The notes under the pieces: model-generated
The model's database searches: none
What the model was told of the DNA's origin: nothing
The model's input: the letters and a program-made list of their open reading frames with translations, nothing else
Shown here: positions 16,191 to 22,768 of the stretch, one piece after another
Layout: each line of letters starts with the position of its first letter
How positions within the stretch are numbered: position 1 is the stretch's first letter
Program-made: the position numbers and the translations under genes
NCBI GenBank assembly: GCA_964353455.1
Contig: CAYGWP010000547.1
Coordinates: 1 to 26,074, forward strand
From: CAYGWP01 sp964353455
Lineage (GTDB): Bacteria; Planctomycetota; Phycisphaerae; FEN-1346
Direction: 5' to 3'
Length of the DNA stretch: 26,074 nt

Positions 16191-16631
16191 TTAGATGGTC
16201 TCATACTGGCGGACCGGCTTCCCGCCGCGCGGCGGCTGGAAGGCCATGCTGAAGAGCCTGGAGACCTGTCGCCACGGAGAGGCCATGGCCTCGGGGCGGG
16301 TCTGGCGGAACTCGATGCCGGCCTCGTAACGGTCCTTGAGTTTGCGGCAATGGATGACGCAGCCGGTCAGTTGGATGGCCGGGTGCATTCCGTGCGGCGG
16401 AAGATGAAGCGTCAGGGGCTCGTTCACATTCAGTGCCACATCGCTCTCGACCATGAGGCCCCCGAGCGAAAAGTCCTTCATCTGGAGTCGGCACTGCGCC
16501 TGGCCGCGCGCCTGGCCGGGCTTCACCAGTTCGTCGCGAAGTGTGGCGACAGGCAGCCTCGCGTCAAAGCGAGTGAAGCGGCGCCGGTCTCGCGCCGAAT
16601 CCCGAGATTCCTTCGCGGTGTCTCTTGTCAT
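16191..16631 (-). CDS. PilZ-domain protein (probable c-di-GMP receptor)
   Basis: A 146-residue soluble protein that is essentially one PilZ domain. The two c-di-GMP-binding signatures are present: RRxxR in RRRFTRF (Arg17, Arg18, Arg21) and DxSxxG in DFSLGG (53-58). They are followed by the beta-barrel strands (LTLHLPPHG, IQLTGCVIHCRKL, YEAGIEFRQT). Binding is expected from intact motifs. The gene lies 95 bases upstream of the AsmA-like gene on the same strand, so they may share a transcript. The start ATG 16631 has only a weak purine-rich site upstream. The downstream partner is not identifiable. Confidence 0.88.
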   Translation of the reverse strand: MTRDTAKESRDSARDRRRFTRFDARLPVATLRDELVKPGQARGQAQCRLQMKDFSLGGLMVESDVALNVNEPLTLHLPPHGMHPAIQLTGCVIHCRKLKDRYEAGIEFRQTRPEAMASPWRQVSRLFSMAFQPPRGGKPVRQYETI

Positions 16632-17068
16632 TGAGGTCCCATCCTGCGACGGTCAGGCATCCTTTGTGCAACAGGCCCGTGGCGGGTGGCTCTCCGCCCC
16701 ATACCTATCGGCACAAACGACTCCTGCTCTTTACCCGCGGCGGGGGAATTATGGCGCACAATCCGGCAAATGCAAACGCCTCCCCCCGAATTCTGTGCCA
16801 ACGGCTACAGTGGTGCCATCGGGGTGGCATCCCAGCGAACCTCAAGGACCCCTCTAAGGCGGGTTGCGGACCGTCATGGACGTACCCCCGTAGTCCCAAA
16901 GGGTGTTCCCGGTGCGGAGGAAGTGGGACCCTCCCTCCGGCGAGACCGACCCCTTGTTGACGGCCCGTCGCGTTTTGGACTTTGTCGCTCTTCAAACTGT
17001 TATACTACCACACGCAGGCCAATCGCGTGTGAAATTCCCGACGAATCTCGCCGGCGCGCCGCCGGCCC
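16632..17068. other. Intergenic region, 437 bp, no recognised feature
   Basis: This lies between the two PilZ genes. Open frames here are short and without ribosome sites or recognisable products. I see no tRNA, no clear riboswitch consensus and no strong terminator. A weak stem (CGGAGG with CCTCCG, about 16915-16940) is present. The region is long enough to contain the promoter and leader of the first PilZ gene, but I cannot place them. Confidence 0.5.
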
Positions 17069-17410
17069 TCATGATACCCCCGCATCGGCCCGTTCGGGCC
17101 AGGGCTCATTGAAGGCGATGCCGATTGCATAACAATCGCCCGACTGGGTGCATCGGACGACCTGGCCGATGGCATCCTCCCCGCAGCCGGGGCCCAGCGG
17201 CGGAAACAAGAGAACCAGCGATTCCTTGTGTTCGAGGAGTTCCTGCGAGATCGCGCCGACCCCGCCGCGCGATACGTTCAGAACGTGAAGGCTGACAAGG
17301 CGGCGGGGATCATCCTGGGCGGCGGCATGGCGAATGGCGTGGACGGGCATCCCGACCACTGACCGTCGGAACCGCCTTCGTTCATTCTGGTCAGGCTGCG
17401 CCTGAGTCAC
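17069..17410 (-). CDS. PilZ-domain protein (second copy)
   Basis: A 113-residue single-domain PilZ protein. RRxxR is present in ERRRFRRS (Arg12, Arg13, Arg16) and NxSxxG in NVSRGGVG, followed by strands SLVLLFPPLG, AIGQVVRC and YAIGIAFNE. Both binding motifs are intact, so it should bind c-di-GMP. I chose GTG 17410, preceded by a G-run, because the longer TTG reading to 17509 would translate the probable promoter at 17482-17509. It lacks the N-terminal extension of many PilZ proteins. It is a paralogue, not a duplicate, of the neighbouring PilZ gene: apart from motifs the sequences differ widely. Confidence 0.82.
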   Translation of the reverse strand: MTQAQPDQNERRRFRRSVVGMPVHAIRHAAAQDDPRRLVSLHVLNVSRGGVGAISQELLEHKESLVLLFPPLGPGCGEDAIGQVVRCTQSGDCYAIGIAFNEPWPERADAGVS

Positions 17411-17481
17411 GACTTCCCCCCGGGGCCCTCCCGGTACGCAACTTACACTTACGATCCAACTTCCCCTCGGGGTGTCACCCA

Positions 17482-17509
17482 AGTATAGCACATCCTTGGC
17501 GAGAGGCAA
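17482..17509 (-). promoter_or_regulatory. Likely sigma-70 promoter for second PilZ gene
   Basis: On the minus strand TTGCCT (17509-17504) and TATACT (17487-17482) are spaced by 16 bases, close to consensus. The predicted start, near 17475, leaves about 65 bases of leader before GTG 17410. This supports the shorter coding region. Confidence 0.45.
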
Positions 17510-17544
17510 ATTTTTTCCGCTTTTTTGTCATGTGGAAGGCACGT

Positions 17545-18171
17545 CTAGCGGGTCGGACCGGACTTGGTCTGCGGCAGGACCTGGAGTTCCCGTTGGAGTA
17601 GGCGCTGAATGCGCTCCGAATCCTCGGATTCCTGGATGAGCCTGGCTCGCAGGGCCTCGGAGCGTGCATCTAGGTCGGCGATTTCCCGCAGGAGTTGGTC
17701 TCGCAGGAGTTCGAGTTTGGAGCGGAGCCGCTCGCGTGCCACGGTGGCGGCGGTAATGAGTTGATCCTGTCGGCCGGTGCGGCCGGCCGATTCCGAGGCC
17801 TCGCGGATGATGGTCTGAAGTGCCCGCACGGAGGTGTCTTCCTGGAGGAAAGATGGGCAATCGGTCAGCGAGTTGCCCGCGAGCATCTCGTCGAGTGCCG
17901 CAACCCGGTGTCGCCGCGCTGCCGCCTCCGCGTCGAACCCGGCCAACTGGTCGCGCGTCCGACCCACCTGCTCCTGGAGCACCCGCAACTGCCTGGCTGT
18001 GGCCGCAAGGTTCGTGGAATCCCCCGACACCACCCCGCCTCGCTCGCCGGCCGCACCCGGGGCCGGCTGCGCGGGCCATCCCGGAAAAATGCGCAGCAGA
18101 AGCACCAGGGCAGCAGCGACCGCCAGTGAGGCAGGCCAAATCCACGCGGCATGGCGCTTCAGCCATGACAT
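17545..18171 (-). CDS. Membrane-anchored coiled-coil protein, unknown function
   Basis: A 208-residue protein. Residues 1-8 are basic, then a single transmembrane helix (WIWPASLAVAAALVLLLRIF), then a Gly/Pro/Ala linker. From about residue 55 the sequence is strongly helical with heptad spacing (ARQLRVLQEQVGRTRDQL, RERLRSKLELLRDQLLREI, SERIQRLLQRELQVL), so it probably forms coiled coils outside the inner membrane. No enzymatic motif or known family is visible. Start ATG 18171 is well supported by GAGGAG eight bases upstream. Its promoter region is shared with the divergent glycosyltransferase. It could be a scaffold or envelope-spanning spacer; this is a guess from structure only. Confidence 0.75.
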   Translation of the reverse strand: MSWLKRHAAWIWPASLAVAAALVLLLRIFPGWPAQPAPGAAGERGGVVSGDSTNLAATARQLRVLQEQVGRTRDQLAGFDAEAAARRHRVAALDEMLAGNSLTDCPSFLQEDTSVRALQTIIREASESAGRTGRQDQLITAATVARERLRSKLELLRDQLLREIADLDARSEALRARLIQESEDSERIQRLLQRELQVLPQTKSGPTR

Positions 18172-18300
18172 GCGCGAGACTCCTCGGCTCTTGGCCGACT
18201 ATGCAACTGCGGGGGGACAGGGAGTATCCAATGCGTCGCTCTCTGTACTGTATATCGGAAAAGCAAGCCGTGCGGATTAGCGTTTCCGGCGTCAATAGTG

Positions 18301-18329
18301 TTCCATAGCCGCCGGCGCGAGGCTATACT
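18301..18329 (+). promoter_or_regulatory. Possible promoter of glycosyltransferase gene
   Basis: TATACT at 18324-18329 is a good -10 element. The -35 position (TTCCAT, 17 bases upstream) is poor. Placement upstream of the TTG start at 18355, with GGAGGAG between, makes it plausible only. Confidence 0.3.
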
Positions 18330-18354
18330 GTCGGTCGCACCCGGAGGAGAAGGC

Positions 18355-19386
18355 TTGAGGATCACGTTCCTGGTACCGGGCCGTGGGCTGGTTGGCGGCA
18401 TCAAGGTGATGGGCGAATACGCCGGCCGCCTCCGCGCCCGCGGACACCAGGTCAGAATCGTGTACCGGCGGTCGGCGCGGAACTTCAAGCGCTGGCTGGG
18501 CCGGCTGCTCCTCAGGAGCGTCTCCGATTCGCTCGATGATTCCGGATGCCCGCTGGCCGGCGTGCGGGAGTTCACCCGCGACACGGTGCCCGAGGCCGAC
18601 ATCTTCATAACGACGGGCCTTCGGGCGGTCCAGGCGGCCGCAGCAATCCCCTGGGCCAGGGACCGCCTCGTCGAGATCGTCCAGGGGACGATCCACATGG
18701 AGGAATCCCCCGACGAGGCCCGCCGGGTCATGGCCCTGCCGGCCCGGCGTGTGGCCGTGTCGGAGGCGGTTGCGGCGTACTTGAAGTCCGAGTTCGGCAT
18801 CGATGCCGCCGTGGCGCCCAACGGGGTTGACCACGGCCGGTTCCACAACGAGGACAGGCAGTTCCGGACGCCGCGGAGCGTCGGCATGATATACGTTGCC
18901 GGCGAGATGAAGGGCACCGCCGAGGGGTTCGAGGCGATGCGCCGCGTCCGGGACCGCTGGCCCGACGTGCGCCTCGTGCTCTACGGCGCCAAGCGGCCGC
19001 GCGGGGCGCCACCGCGGGTCGAGGTCTTCATCCGCCCCAAGCCCAGCCGACTGCGGGCGATCTACTGCGGCTGCGAGATCTGGCTTGCCCCCAGCCACAG
19101 CGAGGGCTTCGGCCTCACGGTCCTGGAGGCGATGGCCTGCCGCGCCGTGCCGGTGGCCACGCGCTGCGGCGGACATGAGACGATTGTCGTGGATGGCGCG
19201 AGCGGATTCCTGGTTCCCGTGTGCGATGCCGCCGCCATGGCCGACCGCATCGGCATCCTGATTCAGGATGAGGCGATGCTGCGCCGGATGTCCGATGCGG
19301 CCCACGTCCGCAGCCTGGCCTTCGATTGGGAACGCTCGACCGACCGCCTCGAATCGCTCCTGGCCGAATGGTTCGCGCACGGTTAG
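18355..19386 (+). CDS. Glycosyltransferase family 4-like (GT-B)
   Basis: A 343-residue enzyme that transfers a sugar from a nucleotide-sugar donor, likely for an envelope or extracellular glycan. The N-terminal domain has the GT-B opening (ITFLVPGRGLVGGIKVMGEYAGRLRARGH). The C-terminal domain carries the donor-binding E-x7-E motif in SEGFGLTVLEAM (Glu250 and Glu258), followed by AVPVATRCGGHETIV, typical of GT4. The middle segment APNGVDHGRFH is also standard. The start is taken as TTG 18355, because GGAGGAG lies six bases before it and the protein then begins exactly at the conserved strand; the frame is open upstream to 18298 but lacks a better site. A methyltransferase of the glycan-cluster type follows about 200 bases downstream. 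The sugar and acceptor are unknown. Confidence 0.9.
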   Translation: MRITFLVPGRGLVGGIKVMGEYAGRLRARGHQVRIVYRRSARNFKRWLGRLLLRSVSDSLDDSGCPLAGVREFTRDTVPEADIFITTGLRAVQAAAAIPWARDRLVEIVQGTIHMEESPDEARRVMALPARRVAVSEAVAAYLKSEFGIDAAVAPNGVDHGRFHNEDRQFRTPRSVGMIYVAGEMKGTAEGFEAMRRVRDRWPDVRLVLYGAKRPRGAPPRVEVFIRPKPSRLRAIYCGCEIWLAPSHSEGFGLTVLEAMACRAVPVATRCGGHETIVVDGASGFLVPVCDAAAMADRIGILIQDEAMLRRMSDAAHVRSLAFDWERSTDRLESLLAEWFAHG

Positions 19387-19437
19387 CCCCTCGCCGCGGC
19401 GAGCACGTGTTTAGTGCTGCGTCAAGCGTCAATTGAA

Positions 19438-19528
19438 GGGTGGCACGGCCACGCTGTGCCGTTGTGTGGCCGTGGCTGCCGCCCAGCGAGAAACCACGGC
19501 CACGCAGAACAGCGTGGCCGTGCCACCC
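19438..19528. repeat. Two-hairpin palindromic element (TGCCAC family)
   Basis: Perfect 20-base outer arms (19438-19457 and 19509-19528; GGGTGGCACGGCCACGCTGT and its complement) enclose hairpin A (CACGGCCAC at 19444 pairing with GTGGCCGTG at 19466-19474) and hairpin B (19495-19522, 11-bp stem, 6-base loop AGAACA). It lies between the glycosyltransferase and the methyltransferase. It is the closest relative of the element at 20613, in the same orientation. Confidence 0.92.
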
Positions 19529-19587
19529 GCCGCGCAAAGTACGAATCCAGCGCTGTCACATTAGCGTGCCCCAAGAGGCTGTCACCT

Positions 19588-20589
19588 ATGGCCTGGCAAC
19601 TCGAAACCGTTCCGTGCGACCACTGCGGCGCGGCCGAGGCCGACATCCTCATCCGCGGCCGAGACCGGGCGCACGGCCTGCCGGGCGAGTTCAACGTCGT
19701 CCGCTGCCGCCAGTGCGGTCTGGCCCGCACGAGCCCCCGCCCGACCCTCGAGAGCCTCGCCGCCGCATATCCCGAAGAGTATCCCGAACACCAGGGGCCC
19801 GCCCTACGCACTGGCCCGCCAGCGGGGCAGGGCGGGCCGGGCGGACTCCTTCGCTGGGCGCTCGTGAACCTGCGCGGGTATCCGCTGGGGCGGCGCGCCC
19901 CGGCCCCGGTACGATGGCTGCTTCAGCCGCTTGCTGCCGCGGCACTTGCGCGGCGGAAGGCGTTCGGATACCTGGCTTATGAAGGGGAAGGGCGGCTGCT
20001 TGACTTCGGCTGCGGCACGGGCGGCTACGTCGCCAAGATGGCTGCCGCCGGCTGGAAGGCCGAGGGACTCGACGCCTCGCCGCAGGCCGTCGCCATCGGC
20101 CGCAAGGCCGGCCTTACGCTCCACGAAGGCACGCTGCCTGGCGCATCGCTTCCCGCGGAATCATTCGACGTGGTGACGATGTGGCAGGCCCTTGAGCACG
20201 TCCCCAGTCCGCGCGCGACGCTGGAGTCCGTGCGGCGGCTCCTCAGGCCCGGCGGGCGGCTGCTCGTGGTATGTCCAAGACTAGATAGCCTTGAGGCCCG
20301 CTGGTTCGGCCCGTCCTGGTTCGGCCTGGAGTTGCCGCGGCACCTGACGCACTTCACGCCCCAGACCCTGCGGCGGCACGTGGAGGCGGCGGCGCTGGAG
20401 GTGGAGGGGATACGTTCGTTCCGCCGCCCTGCGATCATCCGCCGGAGTTTCGCCCAGTTAGCCGATGAGACCGGCCGCCCCGTGCACCGCCGCCTGGCCT
20501 CATCGCGCCTCGTGCCGGGCCTCTTGAGTTGGCTCTCGCTTCTGGCCGGCCGCACGGGTCAGATGATGTGTCTTGCGCGGAAGCGATAG
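19588..20589 (+). CDS. SAM-dependent methyltransferase with N-terminal Cys4 segment
   Basis: A 333-residue class I methyltransferase. The N-terminus has a zinc-ribbon-like pair of CxxC motifs (Cys10/Cys13 in CDHCG, Cys40/Cys43 in CRQCG), followed by ARTSPRPTLESLAAAYPEEY, a layout common in methyltransferases of polysaccharide clusters. Motif I for S-adenosylmethionine is LLDFGCGTGGY (about 137-147). DVVTMWQALEHVPSPRATLESVRRLLRPGG gives motifs II-III, and RHLTHFTPQTLRRHVEAA is typical of the family. It probably methylates a sugar or lipid-linked glycan. Start ATG 19588 is taken; the open frame upstream only translates the palindromic element. It is flanked on both sides by related direct repeats (19438 and 20613). 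Confidence 0.9.
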   Translation: MAWQLETVPCDHCGAAEADILIRGRDRAHGLPGEFNVVRCRQCGLARTSPRPTLESLAAAYPEEYPEHQGPALRTGPPAGQGGPGGLLRWALVNLRGYPLGRRAPAPVRWLLQPLAAAALARRKAFGYLAYEGEGRLLDFGCGTGGYVAKMAAAGWKAEGLDASPQAVAIGRKAGLTLHEGTLPGASLPAESFDVVTMWQALEHVPSPRATLESVRRLLRPGGRLLVVCPRLDSLEARWFGPSWFGLELPRHLTHFTPQTLRRHVEAAALEVEGIRSFRRPAIIRRSFAQLADETGRPVHRRLASSRLVPGLLSWLSLLAGRTGQMMCLARKR

Positions 20590-20612
20590 GGCTCTGTCAG
20601 GCGTGAATTGGG

Positions 20613-20722
20613 GGGTGGCACGGCCACGCTTTGCCTTTGCGTGGCCGTGGCTGCCGCCCGGCGAGAGACCACGGCCACGCAGAACAGGTCGCCGCGGCGA
20701 CCAGGCTGTGGCCGTGCCACCC
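20613..20722. repeat. Two-hairpin palindromic element with nested palindrome
   Basis: Outer 15-base arms (GGGTGGCACGGCCAC at 20613-20627 and its complement at 20708-20722). Hairpin A is CACGGCCACGC with loop TTTGCCTTT. The second hairpin has the same left half as the 19438 element (CACGGCCACGCAGAACA), but its loop carries the 16-base perfect palindrome GGTCGCCGCGGCGACC (20687-20702), which is also the core of the element at 1574. Homology to the 19438 copy begins about 19 bases before the arm (GTCARGCGTSAATTG). Confidence 0.92.
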
Positions 20723-20777
20723 GGCCATTCATCATTTGACGACAGACAAGGTGGTAGGCGCCGCCCGGCCGCCTATT

Positions 20778-21575
20778 TCACGGCGGGCAGGCGATGTCCC
20801 ACTTCTCTTGCCACTTGCGTTCCAGGTCCCTGAGAGAGGCCAGCGCATCGGCCTGGCTGCGGGCGAGCACCGAGACGACCTGCACGGCGTTTTCCGGTCC
20901 CTTCCCGGCCTCGGCCTTCAGCGTGGTCCAGGGCTCGGAGACCGACGGGTCCGCCCGCAGCGATTCGGCCATTGCGACCCAACTCTTGATCTCAAGTGTC
21001 GCGAAGTCCGACGGCTGGCCGCGCCTGTCGCGGTGGCTGTCGCGCGCCCGCCAGTCCGTAGGGCGGGCTTGAACCTTCGCAGTGATTCCCGGCAGCGACC
21101 GCAGCAACTTCTCGCGGTCCACGGTGCGGTCCCACCAGATGTCGGGCGGAATCTCGTCGGCCATCCGGCGGGCCTGGTTGACCATTTCGTTCACCCGGTC
21201 GGCCGCACGCCGGTCAAGTTCGTCGATCCGCCCCAGGACCAGCCCGACATCCTCCGCGCGGCCCAGCGGCAGCGCCGCAAGGTACGCGCGGTAATAGGCG
21301 ATGGCCACCAGGTCGCGCCCGCCCAGGCGGTCGTAGGCCGTCGCCAGGCCGTACAGCGGCAGGTGCGACTTCGGCGACGCCTTGCGGGCCTGATCATACT
21401 GCGCGATGGCGGCCTGCCAGTCGCTCCGGCGGGCCGACGCATCACCCGCCTGCATGAGGGCGGCGGCATCGGCCGACATCGTCGCGTCCGGGGCAGGCTG
21501 GAACGGCCTGGCGCACCCGGCCACGCCGGCCCCGGCCAGCAGACACAATCCGCAGAGCCGCGCGATGGCGGTCAT
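20778..21575 (-). CDS. TPR-type lipoprotein
   Basis: A 265-residue protein. The signal peptide ends in the lipobox VAGC with lipid-anchor Cys21 (LLAGAGVAGCARPF). Residues about 40-115 form TPR-like helical pairs (AALMQAGDASARRSDWQAAIAQYDQARKAS-type spacing, then HLPLYGLATAYDRLGGRDLVAIAYYRAYLAAL). The remainder is charged and helical with no recognised motif. Start ATG 21575 is preceded by AAGGGA, and its ATG overlaps the stop of the upstream ORF as ATGA, so the two are translationally coupled. It probably acts as a periplasmic or outer-membrane-bound assembly partner. Its neighbours upstream are also TPR or helical proteins and a dual HD-GYP protein. Confidence 0.82.
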   Translation of the reverse strand: MTAIARLCGLCLLAGAGVAGCARPFQPAPDATMSADAAALMQAGDASARRSDWQAAIAQYDQARKASPKSHLPLYGLATAYDRLGGRDLVAIAYYRAYLAALPLGRAEDVGLVLGRIDELDRRAADRVNEMVNQARRMADEIPPDIWWDRTVDREKLLRSLPGITAKVQARPTDWRARDSHRDRRGQPSDFATLEIKSWVAMAESLRADPSVSEPWTTLKAEAGKGPENAVQVVSVLARSQADALASLRDLERKWQEKWDIACPP

Positions 21576-21988
21576 GGCCACGTCCCTTCCTTCATTCGGC
21601 CCGCGATGTCGGCGGCATACCGGATGTAGCGAAGATGCACCTCCACGGATTTCTGCGCCAGCCTGGCCCGGATGCCGGCATAGACCCCTGTCATGCGGCT
21701 GAGCGCCTCCGGGTTCGTGCGTAACAACTGCTCGGCCTCGCGATAGGCGGCGTCGAGTTCCCTCTCGGCCTGGTCGTGGGCCAGTTTCAACTCGTCGGCC
21801 TTCATCTGCTGAATTGTCTGGAGGAGTTGGGCGGCGTGGTCCCTGACGTACTGGTCGCGGCCGGCCAGGTAATGCACCATGTTCTCGACGCTCTCGCGTG
21901 CGGCCTGGGCGACCTGCTGCCTCTCCTGCTCGGCCACCTGTCTGAGGATGCGGTTCACCTCGGCGGCAACGCGTGGGTCCGCCCGCAT
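21572..21988 (-). CDS. Helical protein of unknown function, 5' boundary doubtful
   Basis: A 138-residue product from ATG 21988, almost wholly helical and charged (RQVAEQERQQVAQAARESVENM, ADELKLAHDQAERELDAAYREAEQLL), probably a coiled coil; no family recognised. The reading frame remains open upstream to a TAG at 22099-22097. That upstream stretch also looks coding (IASTERFEEEIRKLQAAG) but has no ATG, GTG or TTG, and ATG 21988 has no ribosome site. The TAG is the stop of the preceding ORF in the same frame. The gene may therefore be the 3' part of a longer protein broken by an amber codon. It overlaps the TPR lipoprotein start as ATGA. Confidence 0.55.
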   Translation of the reverse strand: MRADPRVAAEVNRILRQVAEQERQQVAQAARESVENMVHYLAGRDQYVRDHAAQLLQTIQQMKADELKLAHDQAERELDAAYREAEQLLRTNPEALSRMTGVYAGIRARLAQKSVEVHLRYIRYAADIAGRMKEGTWP

Positions 21989-22096
21989 CGCGCCCAGGAG
22001 GTCGTCGCCGGGCGGAATCGTGCCGGCCGCCTGGAGTTTCCGGATCTCTTCCTCGAATCGCTCCGTGGAGGCGATGGGAATCTGCCTCGCGGCGGC

Positions 22097-22741
22097 CTAG
22101 AAACGGTCTCTGAGGTGGGCCGCAACGTCCTCCGGCGCCAGGGCCATCAGCCGCTGCTTATCCAGCGGCTTCATGAGATCCCTGTCGCGGGCTGTCTGGG
22201 CGGCGTTCAGAGGGTTTGCCAGGAGCACGGCGGATTCCAGGTGCAGATGTAGATGTGTTGGCGCGCGGCCGGTGGGCTCGGCGGCCGCCGGAGGCGCCGC
22301 AAGCGCCGCCTGCTCGATCCGGCCGCCGACCGGGACGGGCGTGGTCCGGTCGGGCGGCGCGTAGGCCGTCTCGGCCGGAATCTGGAACGCGACGCTCGAG
22401 GAAGGCGTGGGGGCCTGGACCTCGACCACGAGGCCGTTGACGATCCTCTGGACCGCCGCCGCCCCGTCCTCGTGACGGATGTGCCGCCGCGCCAGGCCGA
22501 CATTCTCGGCCGCCGCCGCGTTCCTGGCGTCAAGCGATGAGGCACGCTGGAACTTGCCCAAGGCGTCGCGCCACTCATTGCGGGCCGCGAGGGACTCGCC
22601 GGCCCGGTTCTCCAGACGCGCGAGCACCGGATCATGCAGCCACCGCGCGGCTATGTCCAGAGGGTTCCGTGCAAGCGCCGCGTCATAGGCCTCATGTGCC
22701 TCTTCGTCCAGCCCGCGCTTTTCCAGGCACAGGCCGATCAT
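22097..22741 (-). pseudogene. TPR protein, probably 5'-truncated
   Basis: An open frame of 214 codons from ATG 22741 to TAG 22097. Its first about 30 residues are the greater part of a TPR motif (GLCLEKRGLDEEAHEAYDAA...ARNPLD). The missing first five positions of that 34-residue motif (SNPHR) are encoded just upstream of the ATG, in frame, after the TAA of the HD-GYP gene (22769-22771). There is no ribosome site before the ATG. This suggests that the original N-terminus was lost, or that translation reinitiates. A second TPR-like unit (LAARNEWRDALGKFQRASSLDARNA) is followed by a proline-rich linker and the tail PEDVAAHLRDRF. A functional reinitiated gene remains possible, hence moderate confidence in the pseudogene label. 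Confidence 0.5.
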
Positions 22742-22768
22742 TCGGTGCGGGTTGCTGTCGAGTTGACA

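Noticed and set aside
16632..17068. c-di-GMP riboswitch upstream of the first PilZ gene
   Set aside because: I looked for the conserved GEMM sequence and did not find it on the minus strand; only weak stems are present.
17411..17509. N-terminal extension of the second PilZ gene from TTG 17509
   Set aside because: The stretch contains a good promoter (TTGCCT-16-TATACT), and GTG 17410 gives a complete PilZ domain.
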